NCBI RefSeq assembly: GCF_004366595.1
Contig: NZ_SORE01000034.1
Location: 1-59,560, forward strand
Direction: 5' to 3'
Length of the DNA stretch: 59,560 nt
Origin: Paraburkholderia rhizosphaerae
GTDB lineage: Bacteria > Pseudomonadota > Gammaproteobacteria > Burkholderiales > Burkholderiaceae
The stretch's first letter is position 1, and the number at the start of each line of letters is the position of its first letter. The position numbers and the translations under genes are program-made. Positions 26,500 to 35,509 of the stretch are shown here, one piece after another. The notes under the pieces were generated by a model. It saw nothing but the letters and a program-made list of their open reading frames with translations. It searched no databases and was not told the DNA's origin.

Positions 26500-27088
26500 G
26501 CCGGGCGAGACCTGAATGGGTGATGCGATGCACGCCCGGCAATGCGACTTACTCGACAGCCGGAAAATCGACGTCGGTGCCGTTGATACGATTGAAGGTA
26601 TTGGTGAAGATGCCGAGCGCCATGGTCAACGCGATCTCTGCCAATTGCGCATCGGTGTAGCCGGCCGCGCGGATCGCGTTAAACTCGTCGTCGCTGATCG
26701 TGCCGCGTGTGGTATGCAGGTGGGACACGAAGCGCACCAACGCATCGCGTTTGGCGTCGCCGGTGGGCTGCTCCGCGCGAACGGCACGCAACACATCTAC
26801 TGGCAGACCTACGAGTTTGCCCACGAAGCTGTGCGCGGCGACACAAACGTCGCAACCGGTCTTCTCACTGACTAACAGCTTGATGATTTCGTGCTCCTGC
26901 CGGCTCAAGCCGCCCGAGTTCAAGGTGCCCTGGGCGTCGAGCACCGCACCCAGAGACGCCGGAACAAGGTAGCCCAACGCGGCGTACGTATTGGGGACGC
27001 GGTTACCGGAGATCTTCTTGACCCGCGCGTAGATATCAGCAGTGGCGCCGGTGGCGGACGTGACATCGGGAATCGTGATTCGGCTCAT
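26500..27088 (-). repeat. Duplicated segment carrying a CMD gene, copy 2
   Basis: Counterpart of 12025-12608. The coding parts are almost identical and the 3' flank GTGATGCGATGCACGCCCGG is kept, but the 5' leaders differ. Confidence 0.85.
26549..27088 (-). CDS. Carboxymuconolactone decarboxylase/AhpD-like protein (CMD-3)
   Basis: 179 residues, differing from CMD-1 at seven positions, with the same C79-x-x-C82/H86 site. ATG 27088 follows GAAGAG. It lies 123 bases upstream of nitroreductase 1 on the same strand, so CMD-3, nitroreductase 1 and CMD-2 could form one transcript that begins after the AraC regulator gene. This CMD type is therefore found next to a sulfur exporter in one place and next to a nitroreductase here. 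Confidence 0.87.
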   Translation of the reverse strand: MSRITIPDVTSATGATADIYARVKKISGNRVPNTYAALGYLVPASLGAVLDAQGTLNSGGLSRQEHEIIKLLVSEKTGCDVCVAAHSFVGKLVGLPVDVLRAVRAEQPTGDAKRDALVRFVSHLHTTRGTISDDEFNAIRAAGYTDAQLAEIALTMALGIFTNTFNRINGTDVDFPAVE

Positions 27089-27291
27089 GGTGGAACTCTT
27101 CATCAGTGGCGTGGAGTCCCCACTTTAGGCCTACCCGGTATCAAGTTCGAGACTGAATCTGCTCAACAAATATCGCAAAAGGATCAAAACGACGCCGGCA
27201 ATCGGTCGGTCTTTTGCGAGTAGAAACGGCCGTTTCGCGTGCACTCCGCTGACATTTCACCGATGCTTGACACCGGAAGCGAAGCGATTAA

Positions 27292-28254
27292 CTAGTCGCT
27301 ACGGCTTTCGCGCGCCAGACGGCGCCATCGGCCCGGTCTCATTCCCGTCCACTCGGCAAACACGCGTCCAAAGGCCGAAACGGATCGATAACCCACGAAC
27401 TCGGCCACTGCCTCGGTGGTCACCCCCGGCTTCTTTAGCTCGTTGGCGGCGAGGCTCATCCGGATGTCAGTCAGCAGTTCGACGGCCGAGAACCCCAACT
27501 TGTCCTGAAAGTGGCGCATGAAGGTGGCGCGTGACATGCTGCATAAGTCGGCCAGTTCAGGCAGGTTCCAGGGCCGCGCGGGATCGGCGAACATCGCTGA
27601 TATGGCCGGCGCGAGTCTTGGATTGCCGACGAGCGCCAACAAGCCCGCCGGGGCCTCTTCGGATTCGCTCGCCGCGCGCAGGACCAGCGTAAACAGCGCG
27701 GAGGAAAGGGCGTTGAGAATCGCGTATCCGCCCAGTTTGTCGCTAGTAAATTCCTCGCGCATCAACCCGACGAAACTGGCCAGATGGTTCGAAGCAGACC
27801 CGCTACCGGTTTCATGATGGCCTTTCATCGTCCGTACCACGAGATTCGTGGGCAGGTAATTGTGAATCAGCCGATCATGAGGCGGCCCGATGAGAAATCG
27901 CCCGCACAGCATGTCCAGGTGCTCGCCCTGACCGTCGTTCTCGCTGAACGTCAATCCGGCAGGATCCTGGCGTTCTTGAGTCGGTCCAGGCGTATGTCCG
28001 CTGCCATCGTGCAGCACATGCGCCGACCCGTGAGGCAGCAGCACGATATCGCCCTCTATCAGTTCCCTGGCCGTCTCGGTCTTCGGATCCTCGATAATCG
28101 CCCGACCCTTGAGCACGACGTGATACGGAATCTCGTGCGCCCCCGACTGAGGCCAGGTCACCCGCCAGGGCGCCCCGTACGTGCAGCGGATCTCCGGTCG
28201 GCCAGTGATGGCGATCATTTGCACGAGATGGCTTAGCCAGTCGGATCCAGACAT
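27292..28254 (-). CDS. AraC-family regulator with N-terminal cupin domain
   Basis: 320 residues; start ATG 28254 (MSGSDWLSHLVQMIAITG). The N-terminal half is a cupin_6-type sensor (YHVVLKGRAIIED; IEGDIVLLPHGSAHVLHD), and the C-terminal ~100 residues are two AraC helix-turn-helix motifs (LADLCSMSRATFMRHFQDKLG and VAEFVGYRSVSAFGRVFAEWTGM). Regulators with this layout commonly control redox or quinone-detoxification genes next to them. It lies 203 bases upstream of the CMD-3 start on the same strand and may regulate that cluster (inference). Confidence 0.9.
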   Translation of the reverse strand: MSGSDWLSHLVQMIAITGRPEIRCTYGAPWRVTWPQSGAHEIPYHVVLKGRAIIEDPKTETARELIEGDIVLLPHGSAHVLHDGSGHTPGPTQERQDPAGLTFSENDGQGEHLDMLCGRFLIGPPHDRLIHNYLPTNLVVRTMKGHHETGSGSASNHLASFVGLMREEFTSDKLGGYAILNALSSALFTLVLRAASESEEAPAGLLALVGNPRLAPAISAMFADPARPWNLPELADLCSMSRATFMRHFQDKLGFSAVELLTDIRMSLAANELKKPGVTTEAVAEFVGYRSVSAFGRVFAEWTGMRPGRWRRLARESRSD

Positions 28255-28524
28255 AGGTCTAAAGGAGCGCGAAACGCTCAAGCATCGTGTTGATGTGCAT
28301 ACGGTCGTACGCGTTTCTTCGCTCCGGGGCCGGGGTGCCGGGACACGTGGCGCGCACTCGCCCGGAAAACGGGACGGCAAACGGTTCCGTTGCGCTCGCG
28401 GCGCCGTCAAGGAGGCTGCTTGCCGGTCGGGCTACGCTGGGCAGCCCTCCATCACGGTCTATCCACGATCGCGGAGCATAGCGATGTGCAGCGTCGAGGC
28501 CAGCGCGCGGACCGTACCCGCGCG

Positions 28525-28974
28525 TCAGTCAAATCGTTTCCAGTAGTGGATGAAACCGGAGCGATCGGCGACGCGGTCGTAAAGTTGCCTCGCGTTATGG
28601 TTAGATTCCTGCGTCAGCCAGTACACACGGAACGCTCCGCGACGTCTTGCATCCTCATAGACGTGATCGATCAACGCGCGCCCGATGCCGCTCCCACGTG
28701 CATCCGGCGCGACAAACAGGTCGTGAAGATAACAGTCGTCGGCCGTGGCCCAGGTGGATCGATGGTAGATCGTATGCGCAAGCCCTAATGCCTGTTCGCC
28801 CACCATCGCAAGCGCTGCATGCATCGGCTGGACCGGGTCCAGCAAGCGCGCCCAGGTCTCGAGCGTCACGGACTCCGGCAGGTCCACTTTATAAAATCGC
28901 TGATAGTTTTTCCACAGCGAAAACCACGCATCAAAATCGCTGCGATCAATGACCTTGATCTCCACGGACTGCAT
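28525..28974 (-). CDS. GNAT-family N-acetyltransferase
   Basis: 149 residues; start at ATG 28974 preceded by GGAGAATGCT. The acetyl-CoA-binding core reads CYLHDLFVAPDARGSGIGRALIDHVYEDARRRG (the R/Q-x-x-G-x-G/A loop), then VYWLTQESNHNARQLYDRVADRSGFIHY. Closest in pattern to small diamine- or amino-acid-acetylating GNATs; substrate not predictable. It is 40 bases downstream of the RclC-like gene on the same strand. Confidence 0.88.
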   Translation of the reverse strand: MQSVEIKVIDRSDFDAWFSLWKNYQRFYKVDLPESVTLETWARLLDPVQPMHAALAMVGEQALGLAHTIYHRSTWATADDCYLHDLFVAPDARGSGIGRALIDHVYEDARRRGAFRVYWLTQESNHNARQLYDRVADRSGFIHYWKRFD

Positions 28975-29014
28975 AGCATTCTCCAGAAACACGTAACCTG
29001 CTGACGTCAACGCA

Positions 29015-29536
29015 CTACGACTTCTTTTCCTGCGGCTCCTTGACCATAAGCCACGATCCCCTCACGGATGCGCCGAGCAGACACAGTGAAGCCGCAAGCA
29101 AAACGAGATCTTTAAGAAGAAACTGGCCGGGCGCAGCTGAAATTGCCGGAAATCCACCTGCCGTCGGCTCTGCCACACCCGGCGTGGTCAAGAAGAAGCT
29201 CAGCGTGAAGAAATAGGTCATCGCGGACATCGCCGCGCCCAACGCGGAAAAGAACGGCTTGAATGCCCCGATAATGAGCGCAGCCGCAGTCGATAACTCA
29301 AGCACGCCGATGACTCTACTCGCGCCCCTGACGCCGAACGCGGCATGGAGCCAACTCATGAACGGGCTGTGTGCGATGAACGGAGCGATACCATTCGCTT
29401 CATACGAGGTGAATTTCATTCCCCCAAACCACAGAAAGATAACCACCAGCGCCCACCTGAGCAGACCGAGCATATACAGAGATCCAGCACTCCTTTCCGC
29501 AATCTGCAGGCGAAGATGATTCGTACTATTGGTCAT
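29015..29536 (-). CDS. rclC: RclC/YkgB-like inner-membrane protein (DUF417)
   Basis: 173 residues with four membrane segments. DUF417 features: LLRWALVVIFLWFGGMKFTSYEANGIAPFIAHSPFMSW and RVIGVLELSTAAALIIGAFKP, ending in a charged tail. In E. coli the homologue RclC belongs to the reactive-chlorine-resistance rclABC operon; its biochemical role is unknown. Start ATG 29536 chosen for GAGG upstream and for the family start. Its position beside the AraC regulator fits the rcl layout only loosely, since no RclA is present. Confidence 0.8.
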   Translation of the reverse strand: MTNSTNHLRLQIAERSAGSLYMLGLLRWALVVIFLWFGGMKFTSYEANGIAPFIAHSPFMSWLHAAFGVRGASRVIGVLELSTAAALIIGAFKPFFSALGAAMSAMTYFFTLSFFLTTPGVAEPTAGGFPAISAAPGQFLLKDLVLLAASLCLLGASVRGSWLMVKEPQEKKS

Positions 29537-29632
29537 TCGCGATTCCTCATCCAGGTAAACCATATATGCCTCTCTTAATAAAAAACGTCATGCCTTGAAA
29601 GCCTTGATCTGTTTTCTCATCGATCTATCGGA

Positions 29633-29947
29633 TTACCCGGGGGGATGGGTAAGGGCCTCGCCACCGGTATCAACAAAGAACATCGCAAGCAGCTTCGCCG
29701 TTTCCGTCTTGCTCGCGTTGCGGCTAACACGATGAAGAGCGCCAGGCTCCCCAAAAAAGCCTTCCCCCGCTTGATAGACCCGCTTCGGCCCATCCTTCAC
29801 TTGCGACTCGATAGCGCCCGATACGACGTGGGCGTAGATGAATGTCGAGTTCGCATTCTCATGAGGTGGCGAGTCGCCACCGGGCGCATAGTCGATGACC
29901 ACGACGGTCAACGACTTGCCGGGAATGTTGGGGAAAAACAATTTCAT
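29633..29947 (-). pseudogene. Truncated cupin paralogue lacking its signal peptide
   Basis: From NIPGKSL onward (104 codons from ATG 29947) it matches the intact cupin gene at 30198-30620, but the secretion signal and first ~40 residues are missing and replaced by unrelated sequence. One metal-ligand His is lost: GGTSPSHVHAKS in the intact copy is GGDSPPHENANS here. The frame itself is open, so a short product is possible, but the ribosome binding site is poor. Confidence 0.6.
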
Positions 29948-30197
29948 GCGTCGATAGCCTGAAAGAGTTTGTCGAACGTTTTCGCCTAAAGTCGTATTCC
30001 TCGTCGTCCGACATGGAAGCGACAATGTCGCGCTGAACGACCCGCTACCGTTGCGAAGACCGCCAGATCGCCGGGTATTGGCCGAAGGCGACTCTGCACG
30101 ATGCATCGAAGGACACCGGCAAGGCCGTTCGCGCACGTCAGCACGATCGGATTGTGGTCAGGCGCTTGCTCATCGGCTTACTCCTTGACGCACAACA

Positions 30198-30620
30198 TTA
30201 CCTGGTTGGAGTGGTCAGCGTCTTGTCTTCAGTATCCACCACGAACACCGCGAGCAGCTTCGCGGGTTTCGTCTTGCTCGCATTGCGGCTAACACGGTGA
30301 ACCGAACCAGGCTCCTCGAGGAAACTTTCGCCTGCGTGATACACCCGCGCCGGGCCGTCGTTGACCTGCGACTCGACAGCACCCGATACGACGTACGCAT
30401 AGATGAAGGCGGACTTTGCATGCACGTGCGACGGCGATGTGCCGCCTGGCGCGTAGTCAACCACTACGGCAATCAACGATTTGCCGGGAATGTTGGGAAT
30501 AGCGTGATTAAAAGTAGGCGTGACCGTTTGGCCGGAGCCGTCCGCCATGGCCGGCAACGCCGCGCTGAGCGCAACGGCCGTAAGGGAAGCACGGATGACA
30601 GACCTCATGTTCATGAGCAT
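30198..30620 (-). CDS. Exported cupin-domain protein
   Basis: 140 residues with a signal peptide (SLTAVALSAALPAMA-D). The single cupin barrel has motif 1 (YAPGGTSPSHVHAKSAFIYAYVVSG) with two His ligands and a second half VYHAGESFLEEPGSVHRVSRNASKTKPAKLLAVFVVD. It probably binds a metal in the periplasm; such small cupins often accompany redox genes in Burkholderia and Paraburkholderia. ATG 30620 has GGAG four bases before it; a second ATG at 30614 is also possible. A truncated tandem copy lies downstream. Confidence 0.82.
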   Translation of the reverse strand: MLMNMRSVIRASLTAVALSAALPAMADGSGQTVTPTFNHAIPNIPGKSLIAVVVDYAPGGTSPSHVHAKSAFIYAYVVSGAVESQVNDGPARVYHAGESFLEEPGSVHRVSRNASKTKPAKLLAVFVVDTEDKTLTTPTR

Positions 30621-30976
30621 GTTTCTCCTTTAAACCCCGTATTAGTGATTTTTGGCTCGCAAGCGGACTCGGCCGGTCCGATCGACACGCCGCAAATGTC
30701 TCGCGGGCGCGCCTAAACGATTGCCCCGCTCAACGAACTCAAGTCCGTATCGCCGCACCGGAAACCTGACCAGCCCGTAGAAGCGTTCAGACTGATTGGC
30801 ATGATCCCGACCACGTTCTGCGGAAATCTGACTTGCTTGTCAACGCGTCGAGCGTCGATTGCGAGGCGACCAGCACTGCGTCGCCTCGCGGTGGTGATAC
30901 GGATCATTTGCGGTCTCCGGTTAACCTTCGACGTGGGGCCCGCACAATCGATTTTAAGATACAGACGACCGTTATT

Positions 30977-31022
30977 CACGGCGCAGGAAGTACATAGTTG
31001 CTATACCTCCGTATGTGCGGCA
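30977..31022. promoter_or_regulatory. Dispersed element B, copy 1
   Basis: Shares CACGGCG, GAAGTACA, GTTGCTATAC and GTATG in the same order with 53232-53273. It contains the small inverted repeat ATAC-N4-GTAT (31003-31014). The function is unknown; an operator is the simplest reading. Confidence 0.45.
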
Positions 31023-31309
31023 ACGCGTTGAAAAAGGCGAACCTTGGGCCCAGCGGCCGCGTGTCCATCTTGAGCGAGCATCCGCCGCGCGATGAACCTT
31101 GATGGTGAACCGGCTGTCCGCCCGCGAAGAACTACAGACGATCAGTCCGTACAGCACAAACTTTGCCAGTCGCTGTCGCCTCTTACGCGCTCCTATCGCT
31201 GACATTCCACGGAATGCGGTAAGGTATCCATCGTATTTAGACCATCCGGACGGATTCAACTGTATGCGCGCTTCATCTTCGTCGAATATCCCCGGTTTAA
31301 ACGTATTGC

Positions 31310-31358
31310 GTTCATATACCAATGGAACGTTGACCGCAATTCTCATATCTCATTTAAT
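31310..31358 (+). promoter_or_regulatory. Promoter element A, copy 1 (upstream of nitroreductase 2)
   Basis: -35 TTGACC (31330-31335), 17-bp spacer, -10 TTTAAT (31353-31358). Immediately upstream is GTTC-N11-GAAC (31310-31328), a T-N11-A-type inverted repeat as bound by LysR regulators, with ATATACCAATG between the arms. Predicted transcript start near 31366, leaving a leader of about 340 nt before nitroreductase 2. Confidence 0.7.
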
Positions 31359-31705
31359 CAAGTCGTCTTAACGATGGCTGTCGGTCACGTCAAAAATACA
31401 ATCACCAGGAGATAGTGCAGAAATATGAACTTCCGCGTGCTGTCTCGCTCTGGTTAGTCCTGTTCAAGCAGGTGGCGACCGGACCCATTAGCCATGCATA
31501 TACGTTCCCTGACCTGTTCTTCATGATAAGGATACCGACGGATTACTTCCGGCCAGACGCGTCCTGTCGGGTCCGCTGGGGCAACCTGGGTAACTTCCGG
31601 TGACCTTGGCACTCGATGTCGAGCGGACCCATCCCTTCGACGTTTCCTGAGAAGCGAGCGAAATCACTCGCGTACGTGAATCTGCCTTTACGAATAGGAA
31701 TACGT

Positions 31706-32341
31706 ATGAAAAGCGAAGTTCCGATGACCAACGCCGTCATCGAATGTATTCTGAGTCGTACCGCAGCCAAGTACTACGATCCGTCTGCCACCTTGAGCGA
31801 CGACGAGATCCGCGATCTCGTGCGAATCGGTACCACTGCGCCGACATCCTTCCATCTGCAGAACTGGCGCTTCATCGCCGTACGCACACCTGAGGCCAAA
31901 GCGCGGCTGCTGCCGATCGCCTGGAACCAGCCGTCGATCACGGATGCCGCGGTTACTTTTATCGTCTGCGGCCAGCTGGCCGATTCCAGCGTGATACCGG
32001 ATCGCCTCGCGCCGCTGGTGAAAGCGGGTGTGATGCCGGCAGCGATGGTGCCGGAATGGGAAATCCCCGCACGCGATCTGTATATGGCGTACCCGCAGCG
32101 GCAGCGCGACGAAGCTGTGCGTACCGCTACCTTCGGTGCGGCGGCGATGATTTATGCGGCGCGCTCGCTAGGCATGGGTTCGACGCCAATGATCGGTTTC
32201 GATGCCGAAGCCGTGCACCGCGAGTTCGGGCTGGGGGAGAACGAAGTGCCGGTCTTGCTGTTGGCCGTGGGACCGGAACGTCCAGGAAACTGGGCGCAGA
32301 AACCGCGCCGTCCGGTGGCCGAAGTGCTGGATCTCGTATAG
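31706..32341 (+). CDS. Nitroreductase family protein 2
   Basis: 211 residues, start ATG 31706 (MKSEVPMTNAVIEC) after AGGAA. Same motifs as the other two copies: APTSFHLQNWRFIAV for FMN/substrate contacts and YAARSLGMGSTPMIGFDAEAV near the C-terminus. It is closer to copy 3 (38754-39389) than to copy 1. Unlike those two it stands alone on the plus strand without a CMD partner, and has promoter element A upstream. Confidence 0.9.
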   Translation: MKSEVPMTNAVIECILSRTAAKYYDPSATLSDDEIRDLVRIGTTAPTSFHLQNWRFIAVRTPEAKARLLPIAWNQPSITDAAVTFIVCGQLADSSVIPDRLAPLVKAGVMPAAMVPEWEIPARDLYMAYPQRQRDEAVRTATFGAAAMIYAARSLGMGSTPMIGFDAEAVHREFGLGENEVPVLLLAVGPERPGNWAQKPRRPVAEVLDLV

Positions 32342-32564
32342 ATGCATCGTTGCGACAGCGGTAGCGTCGAATGACGAGGCTGCAACGCGGGAGGCGATCG
32401 CAAGATACCTCCCGCCTGAAGGCCTGGGCCGGTTTCGATGAGCGAGACATACACGATCGTCGATACACGGGTCACGCGCAGAATTAACCGTATCGTTGCG
32501 CGTCCGGCATAAGCGGCGAATTCAAACGGATTGCGGCTTCCGTCTCGAGCATTGACGCGCACAT

Positions 32565-33077
32565 TCAGCGTTCCTGCTGCGACACGTGTCGTATCCTCAA
32601 CCTGTCAACGCGCCGCGGATCGATCCGGCCTACCGCGCTCTCTCCACCGCCTCCGGTCATGCATGATTCGACAGCCGAAGCCAGGATCATTCGATTCCCG
32701 TTGAATGGCACCTTGTAGTGAATGAGCGCCGGTTTGAAGACGGCATCGCCCGGTTGAATGTCGAGACCTGTAGCCGCGCAGTGCGAGTAGCGACTGGCCC
32801 GCGATATACGCCATGTCTGCTCGCCATAGACACCGGATCGCGAGTCGCTCCAGCGCACCGCTATTGTGCTAAGGGTCAGTCTGTCGACAATCTCTGCGTT
32901 AAGCTTTGTCGTATGCGCGCGGGGCCTATCGGCCTCGTCGAGCAGTGCGCCGCACGCGTGGATCTTCGCCCACTTCCTGTGGAGCCGCGCGCGGATTTCC
33001 TCGACAGTCTGCGCCGGTCGAACAACCAGGTCCACGAGCGCTCGCTCGATGAGTTCGTCTTTGCTCATCCGGCCCAT
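32565..33077 (-). CDS. DUF3331 domain protein
   Basis: 170 residues; ATG 33077 has a strong AGGAGG five bases upstream. The DUF3331 core is recognisable: VRWSDSRSGVYGEQTWRI, then CAATGLDIQPGDAVFKPA and NRMILASAVESC. The family is almost confined to Burkholderiales and has no known function; the paired small residues and Cys suggest a small nucleic-acid- or metal-binding domain (inference). It is isolated from its neighbours by long AT-rich spacers. Confidence 0.8.
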   Translation of the reverse strand: MGRMSKDELIERALVDLVVRPAQTVEEIRARLHRKWAKIHACGALLDEADRPRAHTTKLNAEIVDRLTLSTIAVRWSDSRSGVYGEQTWRISRASRYSHCAATGLDIQPGDAVFKPALIHYKVPFNGNRMILASAVESCMTGGGGESAVGRIDPRRVDRLRIRHVSQQER

Positions 33078-33794
33078 GCTTCCCTCCTGTGATAGTCACC
33101 TCAAGTTTCCGCCGGCCTCGCAGGAAGTCATGTCGAGCGACTCATTCTCTACTTCTATGATTATTCGTTACCGTACCTACGTGCATCGTTTGATCTCGAC
33201 GGACGGCCAGGAGCCTTGTCGTCCATTACGCCACGATCACTCGACATAGACAACCAAACGAACGTATTGATTTCCATCCGGCGGTATGTTCTTCCAGGAA
33301 CGTCGCGGCGGGTTTTCCTGCCGATTGCCAGCGTGTTGAGCAACGCGACCGCAAAGCGCACGAATCGGACAAAATCTCTTCGCAGATGGCGAGAGATTCA
33401 ATAACTGAGAAGCCTTCGTATAGTGATTCATCTAAACAACGAACGAAAAGGTTCTCATCACTTCGAATCGGGTCATATATTCGATCTCTCGCTCATTCCA
33501 TATCGGTTGATTGGTGAATTTTGCATATAGACGTACACTTGATATCGGATTTATTCGGTAACGCATATTCAAAATACCGTGAATGCGCTTATACCGGTGC
33601 CCGATTAAATGGCAACTAAAAATCGATACGAATGTATAAGCTCGGTCCGCTATGTGTGGAGTACTATCGTATTAGCCTCGCGTCCCTATTCCCACACGTC
33701 AATTGGCGACGGAGGCCTGCGGAACACGATTAACCAACGCGAGCCTTGCATCGCTGTTCAAGCACGTCCCGCCTCCTGTTCTCTAGAGCGCAAG
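33078..33794. other. AT-rich intergenic region
   Basis: About 720 bp, markedly AT-richer than its surroundings between about 33380 and 33680. No gene is supported; short minus-strand frames lack ribosome binding sites. Probably regulatory DNA for the divergent DUF3331 and response-regulator genes, or horizontally acquired sequence. Confidence 0.45.
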
Positions 33795-34160
33795 ATGATC
33801 GTAGTCATAGACGACGACACGTCAGTTCGCGAGGCCGTTGAAAATCTCATCGCCTCGCTGGGCTTACCAGTCAGGAGTTATAGTTCTGCGGAGCAATTCC
33901 TCGCGGCAAGCGATCTTGATTCAGTTGATTGCGTGGTGACCGATATCCAGATGCAGGGAATGAGCGGCATGCAATTGCAGAATTATCTGTGTGCGATTCG
34001 GTGCCGGGCGCCTGTTATTCTGATGACTGCCTATTTCGACGAGAACGCGCGGCGCGAGGCGATGGCCCGTGGCGCGGCGGCGTACCTGGGGAAGCCCTTC
34101 AACAGCGCTGAGCTGATCGGACATATCGAAAGGGTGTTGTCATCGCGCGAATCGCCGTGA
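33795..34160 (+). CDS. Single-domain response regulator (FixJ-type receiver only)
   Basis: 121 residues starting MIVVIDDDTSVREAV. All receiver residues are present: acidic D6-D8, phosphoacceptor D50 (CVVTDIQM), T78 and K100 (GKPF). There is no output domain, and the frame stops after the last helix. Receivers like this at the head of FixJ/NodW-type proteins normally carry a LuxR HTH, so it acts either as a phosphate sink or CheY-like messenger, or is a truncated FixJ paralogue. No histidine kinase is nearby. The frame is open further upstream but the homology starts here. Confidence 0.8.
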   Translation: MIVVIDDDTSVREAVENLIASLGLPVRSYSSAEQFLAASDLDSVDCVVTDIQMQGMSGMQLQNYLCAIRCRAPVILMTAYFDENARREAMARGAAAYLGKPFNSAELIGHIERVLSSRESP

Positions 34161-34572
34161 TTTCCGCTGGAACGGCTCACCTATGCTGTCGCCACTTTGT
34201 CCCGTCTTCACTAACCGCAGACCGGATATCCAATCCTGATAGTTATTTGGGCGTACGTAGGTTGATAACAAAAAACCAGAGGCCATAAGGCAGAGTTCCG
34301 CTAAGTGCATCATTTCTGCCTTGTCCGGTTTAATCGACAAACGTATTTAACTGCCACGGCGCGGCATTCAAAACAGAATTCTCAGTTATTTACAATGAAT
34401 CGAATCGACACGATTTAAAATCGGACGAATGGCGACTCTATTGGGACTTTCTGATTCGAGGCGCCCTATAAACTCGTTTCATCATCCATCGCCGCTTCTC
34501 CGCTGATGTGCTTCCGCACAGGTGCGCACGGGGTGGTGAGGTGCTCTGCACACTGTCGTATAGGAGGCAAGC
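34161..34572. other. AT-rich spacer between the two response-regulator genes
   Basis: About 410 bp, AT-rich and without a supported gene. ATTTACAATGAATCGAATCG and CACGATTTAAAATCGG near 34390-34425 could hold promoter or operator sequence. Nothing firmer is visible. Confidence 0.35.
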
Positions 34573-35319
34573 GTGGCAGCATCTGCGATCGGATCGGGCG
34601 ATCAGCTTGCTCCGATAGTTTTTGTTATCGACGACGACGATTCGGTTCGAGAAGCGCTTCAGGAGTTGTTATTGTCGGTGGGCCTTCGTTCGAAGGCTTT
34701 TGCGAATGCCGAGGAATTTCTCGAATTCGACGGGAGCGACACGGGCGGGCAGTTAAGCTGTCTGATCGTCGATGTCCGCATGCCCGGGATCAGCGGTCTT
34801 GACCTGCAAAGCCGCCTCGTGGAAAAGAACCGCGCACGGCAGATCATTTTCATGTCGGCGTTCGGCGATGTGGCAATGACAGCGCGGGCGATGAAGGCGG
34901 GCGCGAGGGACTTCCTGCAGAAGCCATTTCGCGATCAGGACATGCTCGACGCGGTAGTCGGCGCGCTGGAATACGACCGACGGATGCGCGCGATCGAGGA
35001 ATCGCGCGACACTGTGCAAGAACTTTATCGTTCTCTATCTCCTCGCGAGCGAACGGTGTTGCGAATGTTAGGCGATGGACTCACGAACAAGCAGATTGCA
35101 GCGAAACTTTGCGTGAGCGAAATCACGGTCAGGGTCGGCCGCCGGACTCTGATGCAAAAGATGAAAGCGCGCAACTTCGCGCAACTGATCAAGGTGGAGA
35201 GTCTCACGAGGGGATTGGTGGGCCAGACAATCCCAACCTCATACGATGGAGGCGCAAGCGAAGTGTCTAATGGTTTTTTGCCAGGATTCGTACGTTTCTT
35301 GCGCGACCACCCGGAGTGA
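34573..35319 (+). CDS. FixJ/NodW-family response regulator with LuxR-type HTH
   Basis: 248 residues; GTG start with an AGGAGG site six bases upstream. Receiver domain with D20-D23, phosphoacceptor D67 (LIVDVRMPG), S95 and K117 (QKPF). A linker helix is followed by a LuxR/GerE HTH (LSPRERTVLRMLGDGLTNKQIAAKLCVSEITVRVGRRTLMQKM). An unusual tail of ~45 residues follows the HTH. It should be a DNA-binding transcription factor for a kinase encoded elsewhere. Confidence 0.9.
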   Translation: MAASAIGSGDQLAPIVFVIDDDDSVREALQELLLSVGLRSKAFANAEEFLEFDGSDTGGQLSCLIVDVRMPGISGLDLQSRLVEKNRARQIIFMSAFGDVAMTARAMKAGARDFLQKPFRDQDMLDAVVGALEYDRRMRAIEESRDTVQELYRSLSPRERTVLRMLGDGLTNKQIAAKLCVSEITVRVGRRTLMQKMKARNFAQLIKVESLTRGLVGQTIPTSYDGGASEVSNGFLPGFVRFLRDHPE

Positions 35320-35509
35320 CACCAAGCTTGGCTAGCGCATGTGTGCGCTGATGAACGGTCTATCGTCGGCGCGTGAGGATTGGATAATTGAAATGCGCGC
35401 GCTGAATTTCAGGCCGCGTAGAGATTCACGCCATTCGATTTTGGGCGACACGCTTTGACGATGAACGAACGCATTATGCCGATGCGGCGACCTGCGGGAA
35501 GCGGGTCGG

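Larger units (their letters stand above)
30621..31705. other. Long intergenic region with two dispersed elements
   Basis: About 1.1 kb between the cupin and nitroreductase 2. It contains element B copy 1 (30977-31022) and promoter element A copy 1 (31310-31358). Open frames here (30713-30979 and 30972-31346 on the minus strand, 31099-31371 on the plus) show no family character. A short frame 31415-31603 after AGGAGATA could be a leader peptide, but I cannot support it. Confidence 0.5.

Noticed and set aside
30972..31346. 124-codon minus-strand frame between the cupin and nitroreductase 2
   Set aside because: No ribosome binding site or recognisable motif, and it runs through promoter element A and element B, whose conservation is non-coding in character.
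33505..33560. Possible fourth copy of element C (GGTGAATTTTG)
   Set aside because: Only an 11-base match; neighbouring blocks do not align in order.
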